Assembly: GCA_002104985.1 (NCBI GenBank)
Contig: MCGO01000101.1
Span: 62,001-126,000, forward strand
Source: Rhizoclosmatium globosum
Taxonomy: Eukaryota; Chytridiomycota; Chytridiomycetes; Chytridiales; Chytriomycetaceae
Length of the DNA stretch: 64,000 nucleotides
Direction: 5' to 3'
The position numbers were made by a program, and so were the translations under genes. The notes under the pieces are model-generated. The model saw nothing but the letters and a program-made list of their open reading frames with translations. It made no database searches and was not told the origin of the DNA. Shown here in pieces: positions 23,089-34,262 of this stretch (position 1 is its first letter; every line of letters begins with the position of its first letter).

Positions 23089-23202
23089 CCTTTTCTACTT
23101 TGATTGAATTTGATAGGAAACCTGAGATAATTATATTAAATTAATTACAGATCAATTGAGGATCAATGCCTGGTGGAATGATGCTCGGACGTTAATGATT
23201 CT

Positions 23203-24492
23203 TTATTCCAGACCTGATGACCTTAATTTATCCCACATCTCTTTCTGGTCCAGCTCTTCAATCATACGAGATAAAAAGACAACCATGTCCATATCACTCA
23301 TATTTTCGGCTATTCCAACAGCGTTCTCCAAAGTTTCCATCGTTTTTACTCGAGAATCCTTCAACAATAAACCAACAGCTTCCTTGTTTTGACTTCGAAC
23401 TGCCGTCAAAAGAGCCTCATTATTGTTCTGAGACGGATCCACGCGCAAATCACCAACAAGTAACCTGACGCAATCCATGCTTTCACCATGTAGCGCTTCA
23501 ATAATTGCTTCACTACCGACTTGAGCGGGATCAACTCGCTCATGCTTCAACAAAAGTTCCAAAAGGTCCGTCCATCCATGTCGGGCAACAGCTGGAATCG
23601 CCATATTATTGCGAATAGATGGGTCGACGCGTGGATCGGTCAATAAAAATGCAGCAAACTCCTTGTTCCGATTCAACGCCATCAGAAATGCTCGATTATT
23701 GTTTGCTGCTGGATTAACGCGACCATCTTCAAGTAGAACCCGAAGAACATCAACCGACGCCTCATTCCAACACGCAACAGACACACAGAAGCTGTCGCCT
23801 ACACATGGATCGACTTTGTCGGACGCAAGTAATATCTTGATAATCTCCACATTGCTTTGCTGGCACGCAACCAGGAACGGCTCATAACCTCCATGCGACA
23901 GATCAACTTTGTCACAATTCACAAGGAGCCGCACAATATCAGTGGAGTTGTTGATAATTGCGGTTATGATACAATAATCATTATCAGCCCGTGGATCCAC
24001 CTTCTCAATAGAAAGAAGGAACTCGACAGTGGAGGTATACCCCAACATAACAGCAACTCGAAGTGCCCGGTCTTTCTGTGAAGTTACATCCATCACACCA
24101 ACCAGAGTCTTGATAATCCGCAGTGATACCTCTTCGGGAACTCTCCACCGTTCATGATACATCAAGTTAGCATCGCTGAGCCCAATTTGTGCGTTTAGAT
24201 GCCACGTCGGCTCTGCGAGAATCAAGCTGTACACTGCGCATTTGTAGTTGAAGGGCAGCGACTTCCACTCGTTGTACTTGATGCCGTTATCATCGAGATA
24301 CTCCCACAGTGTCAGTGAAGGACGGGGTATGAGTGATTGGACGTGGAGGCGGGCAAAGGTGAGGTCGTTGAGGATAGTTTCGCTGAAGAGAAGTTTGGAT
24401 GACAGCGCCACTGATCGCAGGTGTTTGTCGATGGGAAGATGCGATATAATACTGCGAATAAGCTCGTGAGGAAGGATTGTGACATGATTCAT
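23203..24492 (-). CDS. F-box-like ankyrin-repeat protein
   Basis: Single-exon gene of 429 aa. The first 45 residues look like an F-box (ILPHELIRSIISHLPIDKHL). A family-specific middle region follows (LWEYLDDNGIKYNEWKSLPF), then about eight degenerate ankyrin repeats of the form LL-DxRVDPS-NNxA. Such proteins probably recruit substrates to SCF ubiquitin ligases (inference from architecture). The frame extends upstream to 24558, but that would overlap the start of the divergent LRR gene, so the ATG at 24492 before NHVTILPHEL is preferred; the paralogue at 53987 starts at the same place. It converges on THI5; 250 bp separate the two stop codons and hold the THI5 3' UTR. Confidence 0.88.
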   Translation of the reverse strand: MNHVTILPHELIRSIISHLPIDKHLRSVALSSKLLFSETILNDLTFARLHVQSLIPRPSLTLWEYLDDNGIKYNEWKSLPFNYKCAVYSLILAEPTWHLNAQIGLSDANLMYHERWRVPEEVSLRIIKTLVGVMDVTSQKDRALRVAVMLGYTSTVEFLLSIEKVDPRADNDYCIITAIINNSTDIVRLLVNCDKVDLSHGGYEPFLVACQQSNVEIIKILLASDKVDPCVGDSFCVSVACWNEASVDVLRVLLEDGRVNPAANNNRAFLMALNRNKEFAAFLLTDPRVDPSIRNNMAIPAVARHGWTDLLELLLKHERVDPAQVGSEAIIEALHGESMDCVRLLVGDLRVDPSQNNNEALLTAVRSQNKEAVGLLLKDSRVKTMETLENAVGIAENMSDMDMVVFLSRMIEELDQKEMWDKLRSSGLE

Positions 24493-24557
24493 TTTTGAGA
24501 AGGTTATTAAATAGATGGTTATTACATTATTTGTCTCATCAAAACCTTTCTTCACCA

Positions 24558-25781
24558 ATGGTCACCTTCTCAGACCTTCCTGTTGAGATAGTGACATACA
24601 TCCTACTCATGGTTAGACTGCCTGGTCTGTTTCGTTACCGCGGACTATCAAGACGCATCAACGAGATCATCTCATCAGAGCAATTTGCCATTGCCTCCCT
24701 CGAAAGAGTATTCAGCCCAGTTATTAAACGACCTAAAGTGACGAATTACGAACCATTGTCCCAATTATTCTTTTCAGTGATTGCGACTCCACCACCTGCG
24801 TTCCAAGAAGCCATTGCCACGTTGTACTGGAAAGATACTACCCACATTCAATTGGATCTGCAGAAACATTACGAAACTCGCCTTGCTCGATACAATGAAG
24901 ACTTGAAGGGATGGTGGGAGAACAAGACTAGTCACCCAATCAAACCTGTACTTTCGGCGGCGATCTGCCTTATCTCAAAACTCACAGATCTGAATTTGAA
25001 CGGCATAGACGGATATATTCCACACCAAATTGGAGAACTAAAGAGCTTAACTTATTTGTTTCTTTCCGGATCATCTCAGAGAGGTGGACTACCAGATGAA
25101 ATGGCGCAATTGATTCATCTTAGGGAGTTGAGTCTGCCTGAATTCATTTCTGGTCCCTTTCCAGAAGTTGTCTGTAAATTGACAAACCTCAGAAAGCTTG
25201 CATTGTATCGCAATGATTTAGAAGGGCCTATTCCTGCTGCGATTGGAAACTTGACGGAACTAGAAGGGCTCTATTTGCAACACAATCAACTGACTGGACC
25301 CATCCCGCAAGAAATCAAAAAATTATTTAACCTAGATAATCTTCATCTTGACTTTAACTGTATTACGGGTGAGATTCCAAAGGGAGTCGGAAACTTGACA
25401 AAGTTGATCCAATGTGGGCTTTCCTATAACGAGCTGTCGGGTCCTATCCCTGCAGAATTTGGACGATTGTCAAGGCTCTATAATTTACATATGAGGGGCA
25501 ACAATTTGGTTGGTCCAGTCCCAGATTCTATTTCTTTGCACAAACAGTTGGGGTTTTTGAGTATTTGTGAGGACCAGCTCAATCATCCTTTCTCTCACGC
25601 ATTCGTGGATCACATATACAGAAGGAAATTGTGCAATTCTGTAAATGGAAAACCGTTCTACTTGGAAGAGAGGAAAGTGGAAGGCAGTGATACTACTCTT
25701 TTTTACGCGACAAGGCAGCCTCGTGATAAGGAACATCCCCATGGTTACGTGTACAGACTTGAAAATGAAAGAGAAGTTTAA
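24558..25781 (+). CDS. F-box-like protein with plant-type leucine-rich repeats
   Basis: Single exon, 407 aa. N-terminal F-box-like helix (SDLPVEIVTYILLMVRLPGL). A helical linker follows, then about seven LRRs of the plant-specific kind, for example LEGPIPAAIGNLTELEGLYL, LTGPIPQEIKKL and LSGPIPAEFGRL. There is no signal peptide or transmembrane helix, so unlike plant receptor kinases this is a cytosolic protein. The C-terminal cap region is Lys/Arg-rich. The ATG follows the 65-bp promoter shared with the minus-strand ankyrin gene. It probably acts as an adaptor in ubiquitination or another protein-interaction role (inference). A decayed LRR fragment of the same type lies at 57260-57402. Confidence 0.88.
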   Translation: MVTFSDLPVEIVTYILLMVRLPGLFRYRGLSRRINEIISSEQFAIASLERVFSPVIKRPKVTNYEPLSQLFFSVIATPPPAFQEAIATLYWKDTTHIQLDLQKHYETRLARYNEDLKGWWENKTSHPIKPVLSAAICLISKLTDLNLNGIDGYIPHQIGELKSLTYLFLSGSSQRGGLPDEMAQLIHLRELSLPEFISGPFPEVVCKLTNLRKLALYRNDLEGPIPAAIGNLTELEGLYLQHNQLTGPIPQEIKKLFNLDNLHLDFNCITGEIPKGVGNLTKLIQCGLSYNELSGPIPAEFGRLSRLYNLHMRGNNLVGPVPDSISLHKQLGFLSICEDQLNHPFSHAFVDHIYRRKLCNSVNGKPFYLEERKVEGSDTTLFYATRQPRDKEHPHGYVYRLENEREV

Positions 25782-25839
25782 AATAAATGAAAGCCCCATC
25801 CTTTGTCCTTTGGCATATTAATTATTATTCAAGTTTATC

Positions 25840-27677
25840 TCAAAATAAGAAAATAAAGGAAACTACTGTTAACATTAAAAATGCACCGAGTTTAGCAGCC
25901 GAAGATGTCCTATTGGTTGTTTGTGCTCCAGGTGAAACTGCTGCTGCATTATTCGATGGATCAGGCTGCCCCAAGAACACCAGAGCCGCGGAAAAAGCTG
26001 GGACTGTGACAGAATACAACGAGTTTGATGCTGATATTTTCGCTGCATTGTATAATCCGACAGGGAATCCATCTCTCGTTCCATCAAACGTCTGGCCACC
26101 AATCGATATACCACTGACCGCCGAGATGTCTCCAGTGGTCTGCTGAATCAACTCAACGCTCCCTTTGTAATTAAATTGTTATTTTGATGTGGAAATACGT
26201 ATCGCGCGCGTTTACATACCTGTAAGACTCGTAGCGAAACCCGTCGGTGGCCCAAACTGAATCACAACCTCCGTCGAATTCTTATTCACAATCACAGCAG
26301 ACCATCTCGAAGTAACAGTAGGATCCACAAACGCAAAATACTTTACACCGCGAACCGCATCCACCTTCACTTGAGCCCCACCACCTCTCACAATTTGTAT
26401 CCCAGCCGTCCCAACCCAATTCAACACTCTCGTGAAACCAAGCAACGCGTAAAACCCAGGCCGCGCATTGATAAGCGTAGGATCGTTCAAGTTCACGTAG
26501 ATGGGAGAATACCCGCCCGCAGAAGCAACAAACACATTTGAAGTTGCTTTATCAGTCGAACCTTGCACTGCACCGTGGAACCAAGCGCCTTTAAATCCAC
26601 TCCACGCGGAAGTTGCGAGATGGTCGAGCGTCCATAACGTTGCAGCGTATACATTTGAAACGCCGCCTGTTCCCCCACTTGACCGTGAATTCGTCTCGCC
26701 GAGTACGAAATCGTATTTTGGTGTGTGAACGGTCGAAAGGAAAGAGTATGTTGTGTCGGTGGGGTATTGCAGGAGGTCTTTTGGATCTGTCGAGCTTTTA
26801 ATGTTTTCGGCGTAGTAGTGGAGTGTGATTGGGTTGACGGATGGTTTTGTGGATAGAAAGGATTGAAGGATTGATCTTCCAAGGGATGTTCCTATACTTG
26901 TCGCGGGTCCAACAAATTGGGTGGGTTGTCCCAACCCAGATGTGATTCCAGTCGCAAGAGCCGCCCATTCGGTTGGATATGCTGTTGTGATGTTATACGG
27001 CTTGGCGGGACGAATCTTTCCCTGCAATAAATACAATAATTTTAGTTTAGTGCTATATATGGTGAAAGAAGTGAGTAGAATCACCTGAACCCAATCTTCT
27101 GGTTCATTCCCAAGTTCAACTCCTAGGAATTGCTCAGACTTCCAGTTTGGTAGAACTGCGCCCTTCAAGTATTGGACAGCCATGCTAATTTGGTCGTTTG
27201 TTGAAGTAGGAGCCATATTGACACCGACAGAAGTCTTCACAGGTACTGCCAAAGCAGAATAGAAAGTGGACACGTTCTTCATTCCATTTGAATCAACCTT
27301 CGTTATCCACGTTCGGTTAGTCCATTAAAATACAAGGTTCTCTTAAAAGGACATACCACGCAAGTTGTATTGACGCCTTTCTCAACGCCTGTAGTCTGAG
27401 CATACCAAACATTGTCGGCTGAGTTTCCACCAATTCGAAGAAAGAAGGGAAAGCTCGAAGTTGTTCGGTTGTTCAGAGTGTTCATCAAGTTGATAAGGCC
27501 TGGATTCGGAGTTCCGTTGGAGAGGACAAGGGGAGACCTGGCCACGCAGGGCTCCTCCATCGAGAAGCCAACATAGTTTGGAGCGATAGTGTGGCCTGAT
27601 ATTGGTGGAGGGAGGGCATCAGCTGCCAAGAAAGATACTACAGACATAATTGTTGACAGAAAATGGGCACGCTCCAA
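25840..27677 (-). CDS. GH79-family (heparanase/beta-glucuronidase-like) secreted glycosidase
   Basis: Four exons. The last intron is 26163-26219, joined as TSLTG-SVELIQQTTGD; another lies near 27020-27085. The protein starts MERAHFLSTIMSVVSFLAADA, a signal peptide. The TIM-barrel shows FLRIGGNSADN, FLGVELGNEPEDWVQ (general acid Glu in GNEPED) and KYDFVLGETNSRSSGG (nucleophile Glu). GAWFHGAVQ and a C-terminal beta domain with WSAVIVNKNSTEVVIQFG follow. It ends with a Ser/Thr/Asn stretch and a hydrophobic tail (LGAFLMLTVVSFIFLF), the pattern of a GPI-anchor signal. It would cleave glucuronides of cell-wall or extracellular glycans while attached to the outer membrane face. The exact substrate is unknown. 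Confidence 0.85.
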
Positions 27678-27932
27678 ACAATCTAGAGTATTCTTTCGAA
27701 AGAAGCTGTTTCTCTGACTTTGGCATTAAAACAAGTTAATTCTCACCAGTTACCAAATACTTTGTATATGTTGACTACGATCATAGCATACTTGGAAGTC
27801 TCCTTTATACCATCGCTAAATCAAAGCATCATTCTTATTACAAATGTATAAATGAGGCAATTCCCGTTTCTCTGATGTAGTATATTTGTTATTTACTTTC
27901 GTTCCCTTCTTTTTCCATTTCCAAAAACAACC

Positions 27933-28756
27933 ATGAGTGACGGCATCCCTCCAAGAAAGGTAAGCTCTTCCTACATCCAGTCACATTCTGTAGCATTATC
28001 ATTCATGAATGATGTTTTTAATGAAGGAGAAAGAGGAAAGGGCAGAGTATATAACCCCAACTAACCCTCTTCTTTCCTTCAGCGTTTGAGCATCTACGAC
28101 GAGCCATCAGCTCCAAAGACTATTCCAACTCCAGAACCAACTCAGGTTGAACTAGCTTTGCGATCGGTGCGTTGTTGACCAATTGACTCAACGATTAACC
28201 ATGTTTGATCTAAACCAGTCCCGCCACACTGTCTCAGACTACTTCAAAGAGACCAGAGTACGTCATTCCTCAAACTCTACCCTTCCTCCAGTACCTAACC
28301 TCTGCCAACACTACTCCATCAAAACAACCCTTTCCAAAATAGGCAACACTCCAATCCTACACAAACAGCTACCTCGCCTTCGAACAATCCGTAATCGACT
28401 CCGCAAAGCCATTCGTAACCCCATCCGAACCACTCCTCCCCAACTTTCTCTACGTTACCCTCGCAACATGCGGAGGTCTCGTTGCAACAGCTTCTTCAAA
28501 ACGTTTCTCGTCACGTGTGTTTGTTCCGCTTGGATTGGGGACGGCGGCTGTTGGGTGGTGGTACCCTAAGACGTCTGGGAACTTGATCAAGGCTGCTGCG
28601 AAGGCGAGTGGAATCGATGAGCAGATTGAGAGTGCGGCTACTACTTTGAACGCGCAGTGGGGGGCTGTGAAGGGGAGTGTTGGAGCTGCGTACAAGGATG
28701 CTAATGAGGCTGTTTTGAATGGTGTGGCTAGTGTTACCGGTCAAGCGAGAAAGTAG
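27933..28756 (+). CDS. MICOS subunit of the MIC26/MIC27 (apolipoprotein O) family
   Basis: Four exons: the first reads MSDGIPPRK, the second RLSIYDEPSAPKTIPTPEPTQ, and introns at 27960-28082 and two further sites lead to SSRHTVSDYFKETR and then ATLQSYTNSYLAFEQSVIDS. The final exon has a membrane helix (LLPNFLYVTLATCGGLVATA), a second helix (FVPLGLGTAAVGWWYPKT) and a C-terminal amphipathic region. The IYDEP opening, the two helices with glycine motifs and the size of about 200 aa match fungal MIC26/27. They sit in the mitochondrial inner membrane and shape crista junctions. Stop at 28754-28756; convergent with the LACTB-like gene. Confidence 0.88.
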
Positions 28757-28862
28757 ATTGAAACGGAGGATACTGTTTGCATCTGTCAGAAATTATGGTC
28801 AGAATAAATTCTCGGTGTTTTTGAAAGAGTCGTTTATGAACATTTATTGGTGAAATCAAGAA

Positions 28863-30490
28863 TCACAACTCATCCCTTCCACTGTCCTCATCCTTATGCT
28901 TCTCACCCGTCTCAATGGACTTCTTGCTACGTTTTTCCTTCACAACACGCACAAGCTCCTCAATCAAACGCCAACTTCTCTGATCCCCAACTGCCTGAAA
29001 CTCCATAAAGTTTGGCGTAAAACTGAGACTAATTCCAAACTCCTCACTGAAAAACACTACACTCCCTCCAGCCCCAGTCCACCCAACAAATTCAACCCCA
29101 GCCCCCGCCTTCGAAGGCCCGAACCCATCCCTAAACACCCCCATTCCACATTGAGTGAAAGTAATATTCCCCAACAAAACACGATCCACCTCCGTCACCC
29201 GATTCTCCTTATACCCAAACCCATACACCTCCTTCGCCAACATCGCCGCCTCCCCTCCCTCCGCCGACCGTCGAACCACCTCCGCAAGCCACGCAAGCGA
29301 CCTCGAATTCGTCAACACATTAAACGAAGGCGACTGCGACCGTCTCAACACAGCGTCATTATAACTCCACGGGAACTCAGCCTCCCTCCCCTTGAAATCC
29401 GGGCCCGACCCAATCAGCGATTTACTCGACTCCGTGTCTTTGAAAAAGTACGCGTTGATCAGCGCTGGGTCTACTTTCAAGTGTCCAAACAGGGAGAGGA
29501 ACGAATTGGGTGCGATGGCGTGGAATATCTTGTATATGTAGCTGGCGGAGTCAAGTGGCGCGACGCGGACGCCAAGAGACTCGACGAGATCCGCGGGGCC
29601 GTCTGGGATTCCGTAGTGGAATTCAAAGGGAGAGTCGGGGTGGTTTTTGTTGAGGAGGGGCATGATTTCCGTGTACATGATTTCACGGACTGTGAGACCT
29701 GTGACTCTACGTGCGATTTCGTTGAGGTACCAGCCACGTGTGACGGCGTGGTATGCACTGACTTGGGTTCCGTTGAAGTTGTGAGGTTGTCCTGCGATTT
29801 TTGAAGCGAGGAGGTCGAGGTTGAGTAAATCTTCTGGCGTGGGAATACGTTCTTTGTCGAGGAACGCGACGCCGCTTCTGTGTTGGAGAAGATGTTGGAT
29901 TGTGACATGGGATTTGTTTCCGTGGCTGAATTCCGGCCAGTGTTTTGAGATTGGGTCGGAGAGATTGATTCTGTTTGTGTTCGCGAGATGGAGAAATACG
30001 GTGGAGGTTACGAATTTTGAGCATGAAAAGACTTGTTGGAGGTGGTAGGGTCTGTATCGTGTTTTGTAATGTGTTGTTGTGAATCCACCTGCGATGTCTG
30101 CCACAAGGTTGCCATCAACTGGTTTAAATGTGTGAATAGTTAGTAAAACTGATGAAGGAAGGGGATGTTGGGGGCGTTGGAGGCTGACAGACGAACCATA
30201 GGCTGTGAACTGGGACCCAAGGTCTTCGCCATTCTTGAGACCCTCTGGCGTACTCATTAGTTATTAAGCTTAACCAGTAGCACAAGCTTACTGTGCATGA
30301 TTGTCTTCAGGTTCTCGTACCCTGGTTCTGTGGTTCCGTACACTCCGACCAATGGCTGTGCATACAGCCCAAACATCTTGTGCTGCCAGTGAAACACGGG
30401 TCCATACCGAAGAAAGTACGAGTAGAAACAGTTGAGCAATCCGAGGACCACTACAATTCGCATCCATCCAAATCCATCGCCATTTGTCAT
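28863..30490 (-). CDS. LACTB/class C beta-lactamase-fold protein, copy 1
   Basis: An N-terminal membrane helix (MRIVVVLGLLNCFYSYFL) is followed by a penicillin-binding-like serine hydrolase domain. The nucleophile motif SxxK is seen as SCSKFVTS, then HLLQHRSGVAFLD and a Tyr-containing motif YHAVTRGWYLNEI. The C-terminus has WTGAGGSVVFFS and SFTPNFMEFQAVGDQR. An intron at 30119-30196 is clear (TAY-VDGNLVADI). The first junction near 30257-30297 is not: GT-AG splicing after IMH gives the wrong frame, so a one-base error, a non-canonical site or a start at MSTPEGLKNG is possible. Homologues are esterases or filament-forming mitochondrial LACTB. Divergent from copy 2. Confidence 0.88.
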
Positions 30491-30602
30491 TTTGAAGGGA
30501 TAACAAATTCCTTCTCAATTATCCTGCCAATTTAATTCTTAAATCGCCTGTCCTTTCTTCTTTTAAATTGATTACAATATCTTCCCTGAAAGAAATTGAG
30601 CC

Positions 30603-32150
30603 ATGAGTGATGCTGTTGCCATTGCCGTCCCAGTCACGATCGTGGCCCTAATTGCAGCAACAGCCACCGCAGCGTACCTTCACTTCATCCGCAAAGGCCC
30701 AGCCTTGACTGCCAAGTACAAGCTCTTGGGTTTGTCCAAACCTCCTGCTCCAACAGTCGTAGGTTTCACTGCCAAAGGATACGAACAACTCGCAGAGCTT
30801 GTCAGAAAAGAGTTTGTCGATGGTGATTCATGGGGCTCTCAGCTAGCTGTCTATGGTGAGTGGTGATGACTTGATGTACTGGAAGTAGTCAGGGCAGAAC
30901 ACTGATTTCCACTTGTTCCAGTCAAGGGCGAACTTAAAGTCGACATTGCATCTGGATACACTGATACCACCTACAAGACCCCATATTCTCAGGACAATTT
31001 ACAATTAGTCTTCTCATCCTCCAAATTCGTTGTCTCTGCTGTAGTTTTGCACCTCATCAACACTGGCCGCATCAAGCTCTCTGACCGCATTGCTCAATAC
31101 TGGCCGGAATTCGGTGCTGGAGGAAAAGAAAATGTTACAATTGGACAGTTGATGTCACACCGATCCGGAGTCGCATTCCTTGATCCAGAACGTGCACCCA
31201 CTCCAGAAGACATTCTCGACTTGGACCACCTTGCCCAAAAGATTGCAGGCCAGCCACACAATTTTGATGGAAAGGAAGTCAGTGCTTACCACGCCGTCAC
31301 TCGCGACTGGTTCTCCAACGAAGTAATTCGACGTGCAACAGGAAAGACGATTCGAGACATTATGTACGATGAAATCATGCCCCTCCTCAACAAAGACAAC
31401 ACGTCCGGTGTCCCTTACGAATTCCACTTTGGTGTTCCCGAGGATGCAGTCATCAGACAATCCGTCCTCTCCAGACTCACAAAGTTGCACGGACACACGT
31501 TCTTTGAAAAGTTGTTTTTCATTGTGATGCCATCCAAGTTTTTGAAGTGGCTTGGCGTGTGGCCAGTTCCACCGAACCTGATGACCGCCTACTTGAGCAA
31601 AGGCACACCACAGAACAATTCTCTGTTTAAATCGGGACCAGACTTCAAAGGAAGAGAGACGGAGTGGCCGTGGTGCTACAACGACGAGACGCTGTTGAAG
31701 GGACAAAGTGGTTCGTTCGGGTGCTTGACAAACGCGCATTCTCTTGCAAGACTCGCTGAATTCGTGCGCAGAAGTTACAACGGAGAAAACGGGCTTGTGT
31801 CGAAAGAGGTTTGTCGCGACTCGATCAATGAGTTGGATACTCAGTTTGACTGTGTGGTTGGACATGATCTTCGAATGACCCAGATTGGATTCGGCATCTT
31901 TGGTTCTTGGCGGGACTTGGATATGACGGAGGATATTCCAAAAGAGAATGTGAAATGGATTGGATGGGCTGGTGCAGGTGGCTCGATGGTCATCTTTTCG
32001 TTGGAGCATGAGTTGACGTTCTCGTACACTCAAAACTTTATGTTGTTGCAATCGGTGGGAGATCATAGAACTTGGAGGCTTTATAGTGAGTTGATGAGAA
32101 TTTTGGAGCGTGGTGGAAACCAAGACACCTCTGTATACATTTCCTCCTGA
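30603..32150 (+). CDS. LACTB/class C beta-lactamase-fold protein, copy 2
   Basis: Exon 1 starts MSDAVAIAVPVTIVALIAAT, a membrane anchor. The intron 30856-30921 joins SQLAVY-VKGELKVDIASGYTD. The SxxK motif is SSSKFVVS, the second motif is YHAVTRDWFSNEV, and WAGAGGSMVIFSLEH sits near the C-terminus. At 493 aa it aligns along its length with copy 1 on the opposite strand; the two starts are about 110 bp apart across a shared promoter. A serine hydrolase acting on an ester, amide or peptide is expected; the natural substrate is unknown. Confidence 0.9.
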
Positions 32151-32245
32151 GAAAATAACGACAGCCTAATTCATAAACAGTTTATTAAATGCAGTGCAGT
32201 ATGATTCCTGAATTAAAGCTCCATACAGGTGGACATCTTCTTATT

Positions 32246-34072
32246 TTATACACTTAAGTTACAAGAATAGAACGCGAGCAACAAAGCCTGCTTCACTTCA
32301 AGCGGCATCCTCCAGTCATTCAACAAAAGCTGGCAAATATCCATATGTCCTTGCTTCGCAGCTGTTACAATCGCAGTACAATCATCCTCCAGCAGATTCA
32401 CCTTCTTATCCTCCAATATAATTTTACACACATCCATCCGTCCAAGGAAACACGCGTAATTCAGTAAAACAGTACTCTTGAGTTCTGATGACACACGTGC
32501 ATCTGTAAGAAGCTTTCTCGCTACTTCAGATGACCCATGTTCAATATAGAAATGCAGTGTCTCGTATTCCTTATCAATTGGATTTAGCCGAGGATTCATA
32601 AGCAGCATTTCCGTTATTTCTTTGAAGTCAGTGGATGCCGACAACCTCAACGCCGCGTTCTCGCACAGAGAAGGATCTATTCTTGCGTCTTTGAGGAATA
32701 ATTCGACGATGGGAGTGTGTCCTGCCTGTATGGCGACCATGAAAGGAAATTGGCTGTTGTGGGAGGGATCCACACGCCAATCACTCAAAAGGGCTTTACA
32801 GACTTCGACGTTTCCTTCGTTTGCGGCAAAGAGGATGGGTGTGTTGTCGTCGATGGATGGGTTGACTCGGGGATCCGCGAGAAGCAATCTAATGATGTCG
32901 ATGTGTCCGTTTCGAATGGCTGAAAATAAAGGTGCATTGTTCCTGGCAGTTGGGTTCACACGTAGATCTGAGAGATATATCTCAACTTGTTCCGCCATTC
33001 CATTTTGAGCACTGATGCATATGAGTTGATTATCGTTGTTTGCAGGGTTCATACGAGGGTCTTCGAGAAGGCGTCTCACGATATCAGTAAAGTTGGACTT
33101 GGCGGCTTGATTTAACGCCGAACTGTTTCGTATGGATGGATCCACACGAGAATCCTGCAATAAGCGCTCGACAATTTCCACTTTTCCAGATTTTGCAGCC
33201 CATACAATCATGTTTCGCGACCGCGGATCCACGCGGGGATCTTTCAATAATCGATCGACTATCCCCAAATGTCCTCCAGTGATTGCCATCTTCAACGCCA
33301 AGTTGTCTTTGAAAGACGGATCAATTCGAGGGTCTTGGATCCAAGTATCAAGTTCAGCTTCATATCCATATTGAGCAAAATACGACAGAATATTCATTTT
33401 GTCCGTTTGTGGGTTCAGACGCGGGTCATTTAACAACAATTTAACGATTTCTTCGTAATGAAAGTGACAGGCACAACCAAGCGCTGAATTCTGGTTCGCT
33501 GACGGATCTGTTTGAGGGTATGCCAAACAAAGCTCGACGACTTCGCGGTATCCTAGCATACAAGACCATCGCAGAAGCCGAAACTCTTCTCTTGACATGT
33601 CATAATCCAGTTCATTGATCAATGTCTTCGCGATATCCAAGGCCTTTAGCGGAGGTAGCTTCCACCTGACAAGCAGAGAGTAAAACTGATCTAATTTCGA
33701 GTCTGAGCTATTTGGCAATGACGACGGAGATTTAAGAGGAGGGCCACACATGAGTTGGTGATAGACAGCAACTTGGAGGGTAAATGGAAGACTCCTCCAC
33801 TTTGCATCTCTGATTCCTTCACTATCAAGAAACTCTGAAACATTAGCGCCAGAGAACTGAATCTTTGCTTTGAGAAAGACAAGGGAAAATCCGTGTGAGC
33901 TGAAAACAGATGCGGAAAAGATGTGTTTGTTTGAGAGCGCAAATTCAATCAGCGACGATTCAAATGGAAGATGGAGCATGATCTCTTGCAGGATTTCAAT
34001 TGAGATCGATTCGAAAGGACTGGAAATATTGGTATCATTGGTATTGGAATGGGTGGGTATCAATGTCGTCAT
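32246..34072 (-). CDS. F-box-like ankyrin-repeat protein, long form
   Basis: Single exon, 608 aa from the ATG at 34072 (MTTLIPTHSN). The frame is open to 34147, but those extra 25 residues are Lys/Glu/Gly-rich leader-like sequence. F-box-like helices are seen near residue 30 (SISIEILQEIMLHLPFESSL). About 14 repeats of about 34 aa follow, with the family signature LL-DPRVDPS-NNxA. It has the same domain plan as the genes at 23203 and 53987, but more repeats and low sequence identity. It is likely a protein-binding adaptor of a ubiquitin ligase (inference). Divergent from the seven-helix gene at 34263. Confidence 0.85.
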   Translation of the reverse strand: MTTLIPTHSNTNDTNISSPFESISIEILQEIMLHLPFESSLIEFALSNKHIFSASVFSSHGFSLVFLKAKIQFSGANVSEFLDSEGIRDAKWRSLPFTLQVAVYHQLMCGPPLKSPSSLPNSSDSKLDQFYSLLVRWKLPPLKALDIAKTLINELDYDMSREEFRLLRWSCMLGYREVVELCLAYPQTDPSANQNSALGCACHFHYEEIVKLLLNDPRLNPQTDKMNILSYFAQYGYEAELDTWIQDPRIDPSFKDNLALKMAITGGHLGIVDRLLKDPRVDPRSRNMIVWAAKSGKVEIVERLLQDSRVDPSIRNSSALNQAAKSNFTDIVRRLLEDPRMNPANNDNQLICISAQNGMAEQVEIYLSDLRVNPTARNNAPLFSAIRNGHIDIIRLLLADPRVNPSIDDNTPILFAANEGNVEVCKALLSDWRVDPSHNSQFPFMVAIQAGHTPIVELFLKDARIDPSLCENAALRLSASTDFKEITEMLLMNPRLNPIDKEYETLHFYIEHGSSEVARKLLTDARVSSELKSTVLLNYACFLGRMDVCKIILEDKKVNLLEDDCTAIVTAAKQGHMDICQLLLNDWRMPLEVKQALLLAFYSCNLSV

Positions 34073-34262
34073 TTCGAATAGAGGTTGTTTGAAATGATTT
34101 CCTCCCCTGTTTCCACCCTCTTCCTCCTTTCTTGTTCTTTTTAACAAATAATAAATTATAAAATTGAGAAGTTAACGTAATTTTGAGAAGAATATCCTTT
34201 GTTCTCAAACAATCAGACTTTGCATATCGATAAAATTGCAACTTGTAGCTTTATCAACAGTA

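Noticed and set aside
28896..29804. 302-codon open frame antisense to LACTB copy 1
   Set aside because: Arg/Pro/His-rich shadow; the minus strand encodes a conserved hydrolase.
31155..32123. 322-codon open frame antisense to LACTB copy 2
   Set aside because: Shadow of the conserved plus-strand gene.
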